Shown here: piece after piece, positions 62,126 through 64,000 of the stretch
Position numbering within the stretch: the stretch's first letter is position 1
Layout of the letters: each line of letters opens with the position of its first letter
Assembly: GCA_011316305.1 (NCBI GenBank)
Contig: SAUG01000020.1
Span: 654,963-718,962 of the forward strand
From: Rusavskia elegans
Lineage: Eukaryota; Ascomycota; Lecanoromycetes; Teloschistales; Teloschistaceae
Length of the DNA: 64,000 nucleotides
Reading direction: 5' to 3'
Notes under the pieces: generated by a model
What the model was told of the DNA's origin: nothing
What the model saw: only the letters and a program-made list of their open reading frames with translations
The model's database searches: none
Position numbers and translations under genes: made by a program

Positions 62126-62896
62126 AATAATATCTAAAGTACTATATTAATAACGCTTAGAATAATTAGATTTCGCTTTTAATAATAGTATAATTAGTAC
62201 TTAATATAAAAGAATTAAGTACTACTAAAGAGATACCGTTCTATATTAATTATAAAAAAATACCGAACTTATTTAGATAACCGCTACTATATAAGTTAGC
62301 GGAGTTAGTAATTTAAAAAATTAATATTTAGAAAAGGATCTATAAAAATATCCTAAAGATATAGAAATATTCGGGTAACTATTAAAATAAAAAGCGAAAA
62401 ATAATACTTTAGCTAAAAAAGAGAAATAAGATATACCTTTTTATAAAAAATTTAAAAATAAAAACTCTAAATAAGAAGCTAGACTATATTAAAGTTAGAC
62501 TATTTTTAATTAAGTAGGTTAAAGGACCTTAAAATTTTAAATTTAATTTCTTTAAAGATATTAAAGTATACCCGGTATTCTATATATCTCTTTTAAAACT
62601 AACCGATCCCGATACGCCGTTATAATAGATATTTAACTTCGAGATATAAGAGAAAGATACCTTTATAATCGAGAAAATCCTAAGATAGAAAAGTTAGAAC
62701 TATTTAATTAAATAGAAAAGTTTTCCTACCTCGGAGAATATTTAGGAATCTAAAAAATATTTAGTAAACTACCGGAAGGCTCTATAGTAGTTCTATTAAA
62801 AGGAACTAAAGAAATTATTAACCGGCCAGACTTACTAGGGAAGATAATCTACTCGGAAGCTACGTCGATAAAAAAATTAAGATCTATAAAAAAAAA

Positions 62897-63303
62897 CGGA
62901 TCCGCGATACTATCTTTATATTCTAATATCTTAAGATTTTATAGCTCGCTGTCTACTATAATATACTACTCTTTTTTAATATAATCTAACTAATAAAGTA
63001 AATATTATTACTTCGTATACGCTTTATATAACTTTTTCTTTAATTTTTTATACTTTTCTTTCAGACGATACTAGTATATAGTATCTAATAGAATAAGGTT
63101 ATAAGGATAGGCTTATATAATATATTTAATATATTTTTTAAAACCTTCGCCGATATAATATAGTTTTCCCGACTATAGATAGTTCCGATAAGAATATATA
63201 GCTAGTATATTAATACCTAATAATATAACTTTATTATAACGTTTCTTAGTTAATAGCTTTTTCCTTTTATCTATAAAAAAGAAAGGACGATAGTTTTTCG
63301 GAA
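62897..63303 (-). pseudogene. Antisense frame at the 3' end of Gypsy-D
   Basis: About 135 codons on the minus strand, between the chromodomain and the 3' LTR, with eight stops that are all TAA or TAG and can derive from CAA/CAG. It reads R-K-K-L-L-T-K-K-R-Y-N-K-V-I-L-L-G near its start, a segment rich in Tyr (likely former Cys) around S-G-K-L-Y-Y-I-G-E-G, and a coiled-coil-like part with L-K-E-K-Y-K-K-L-K-K-K-L. It resembles hypothetical proteins often found beside fungal retroelements, with a Cys cluster and then a coiled coil; this comparison is from memory. Function unknown. Confidence 0.55.
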
Positions 63304-63328
63304 TAAAAAATCTAAAAAAAGGACTTAA

Positions 63329-63799
63329 TATTATAAATATATATAGCGTAATTTCAGAAACACGGTAGTATTTAATATAATACTAGAATTTATTATTACG
63401 CCTAGACAGATAGGACGGATTTAATATTAATATTTTAGTTATTTTAGTAAATAAGATACCTAAGGAAAGGTATCTTAGTTATCTTAATAAATAAGGTACC
63501 TAAAGAGAGGTATCTTAGTTATCTTAGTAAATAAGGTACCTAAAGAAAGGTATCTTAGTTATTTTAGTAAATAAAGTATCTAAGGAAAGGAGGATCTTAT
63601 TATCTATATAGATTTCGAACTCCACGCCTTTATAGCTTATATTTAATCTATTAGTTATCGCTATATACTATTCTAGTAATTAGACTAACTTATTTTTATA
63701 TTAATTTAAAGTAATTACCCGTTATACCTCCGTTTATAGATATACTAATAAATCCAACTAACTCTTGGAGATACCAGGCCTCCAGGTAGTCCCATAACA
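63329..63799 (+). repeat. 3' LTR of Gypsy-D
   Basis: About 471 bp, with the inner start TATTATAAATATATATAGCG and the outer end CCAGGTAGTCCCATAACA. The four 40-bp units are at 63431-63590. The outer end is less RIP-changed than the inner end. Confidence 0.9.
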
Positions 63800-63965
63800 A
63801 ATATATTAAATATATTAAATAATCGGGTCGGGTCCGGATCGGGTTACTAAATAATCCGATCCGGATTCGACCCGCTAAGACTCGGATCGGGTCCGGGTCG
63901 AATTACTAAAATCGGGTCGAATACCCGACGGTTCGATAGAAACCCGACCTGAAACGGCCAGTCTA

Positions 63966-64000
63966 AATATAGCCGATAATTACTTTTATTTTATTTCTAA
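63966..64000. other. Right flank of M5, possibly M4 again
   Basis: Thirty-five bases of AT-rich sequence follow the MITE end. If M5 inserted in M4, these belong to M4 and its right terminus is outside the window. Confidence 0.35.

Larger units (their letters stand above)
51820..62830 (+). pseudogene. Gypsy-D pol remnant, split by Copia-3
   Basis: Protease remnant near 51.88-51.93 kb (G-I-T-G-N-F in the place of G-A-T-G-N-F). Reverse transcriptase about 52.56-53.06 kb: F-T-K-L-D-L-R near 52800, and YLDD changed to Y-L-D-N at 53000-53011. RNase H about 53.4-53.7 kb. The integrase core is in 54.1-54.5 kb (V-D-R-F-T-K near 54270, E-R-T-N-x-T-L near 54505), is cut at 54531 by Copia-3, and resumes at 62131 (Y-Y-I-N-N-A near 62140). 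A chromodomain is at about 62640-62790 (E-K-I-L-R, then S-F-P-T-S-E-N-I). Chromodomains bind histone marks of heterochromatin in this group. Not functional. Confidence 0.85.
49493..63799 (+). mobile_element. Gypsy-D: Ty3/gypsy chromovirus, 6.7 kb net, split by Copia-3
   Basis: LTRs at 49493-49967 and 63329-63799, with ancestral ends TGTTATAAGC...CCCATAACA, and a perfect 5-bp duplication AATAT (49488-49492, 63800-63804). M1 shows the uninterrupted region near 11810. Inside: gag with zinc knuckle, protease, reverse transcriptase, RNase H, integrase interrupted by Copia-3, chromodomain, and an antisense frame before the 3' LTR. A purine tract (63299-63326) precedes the 3' LTR. No clear primer site (TGG) follows the 5' LTR; self-priming, known in some fungal chromoviruses, is possible. 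Confidence 0.92.
41569..63965. mobile_element. M5: hAT-type MITE of M1 kind, split by two retrotransposons
   Basis: The sequence joined across the insertions (about 41569-41801, 49427-49492 and 63805-63965, about 460 bp) follows M1: the core TATAAAAGTATAAAGCTAG near 41722, the target-site region TAGCTAGAAAG, the stretch GTAGTAAAAC or its like, and the right end GGTTCGATAGAAACCCGA then CGGCCAGTCTA. The left end is degraded (TAGATTCGTTT) and two tandem GGGTTTCGAACCCGGG segments lie at 41595 and 41665. The 8-bp duplication is uncertain (AAATATAT near 41562 versus AAATATAG near 63965). Confidence 0.65.
35807..64000. mobile_element. M4: large hAT transposon, right end probably beyond the window
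   Basis: The left end TAGTCTGGCCGTCGGGTCGG matches M3 for about 200 bp, with subterminal repeats of the CCGACCCGA kind. It holds a hAT transposase remnant (about 36.3-38.7 kb), a very AT-rich block and a minus-strand second frame. At about 41569 it seems interrupted by MITE M5, whose right end is 63965; the last 35 bases of the window would then be M4 again. The 8 bases before 35807 do not match those after 63965, which argues against those two being the ends of one element. The alternative is a single hAT element from 35807 to 63965. Confidence 0.6.

Noticed and set aside
35807..63965. A single hAT element with these two points as its ends
   Set aside because: The 8 bases before 35807 do not match those after 63965, and the right end belongs to the M1-like MITE; kept only as an alternative.

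Overview
The window looks like an AT-rich, transposon-packed chromosome block of a filamentous ascomycete fungus whose repeats were mutated by RIP (repeat-induced point mutation). CpA and TpG are nearly absent and TpA is very frequent, while CpG and CpC are kept in most places. Retrotransposon frames are cut by TAA and TAG where CAA, CAG or TGG would stand. The same process removes ATG, so conventional open reading frames almost vanish. I find no intact cellular gene, no rRNA, no stand-alone tRNA gene and no CRISPR array. The species cannot be named from the sequence.

Left third (1-20 kb). A Ty1/copia element (Copia-1, cut off by the window start) runs to 8875 and carries two insertions. One is an unusual low-RIP sequence (5145-5933). 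The other is a copy of a family I call A (7750-8660). Then come Copia fragments out of order, another A copy, and a long minus-strand Ty3/gypsy element (C1, about 11.5-19.8 kb). C1 is broken up by a hAT-type MITE, three tRNA-headed SINEs (family B, one carrying a further MITE) and two A copies.

Middle (20-35.8 kb). This part holds a fourth SINE, a 1.3-kb hAT deletion derivative with a perfect 8-bp target duplication, another A copy, a less mutated island of unknown content (about 25.1-29.0 kb) with a strong inverted repeat, and a plus-strand copy of the C-family gypsy element ending in a chromodomain.

Right part (35.8-64 kb) is a set of nested insertions. A hAT transposon with a decayed transposase starts at 35807 and probably ends beyond the window. 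A hAT MITE (about 41569-63965) appears to sit inside it. Inside the MITE are Copia-2 (41802-49421, TSD GAAAG) and a chromodomain gypsy element, Gypsy-D (49493-63799, TSD AATAT). Inside the Gypsy-D integrase sits Copia-3 (54532-62125, TSD AATAA).

The most interesting points are these. All three Copia copies share a reading frame downstream of pol, and a hairpin before it. Gypsy-D has an antisense frame beside its 3' LTR. Family A has a conserved frame of 100 codons or more and 11-16 bp target duplications. RIP damage fades toward the outer edges of the LTR elements. Family names A, B, C, D, M and X are local labels.
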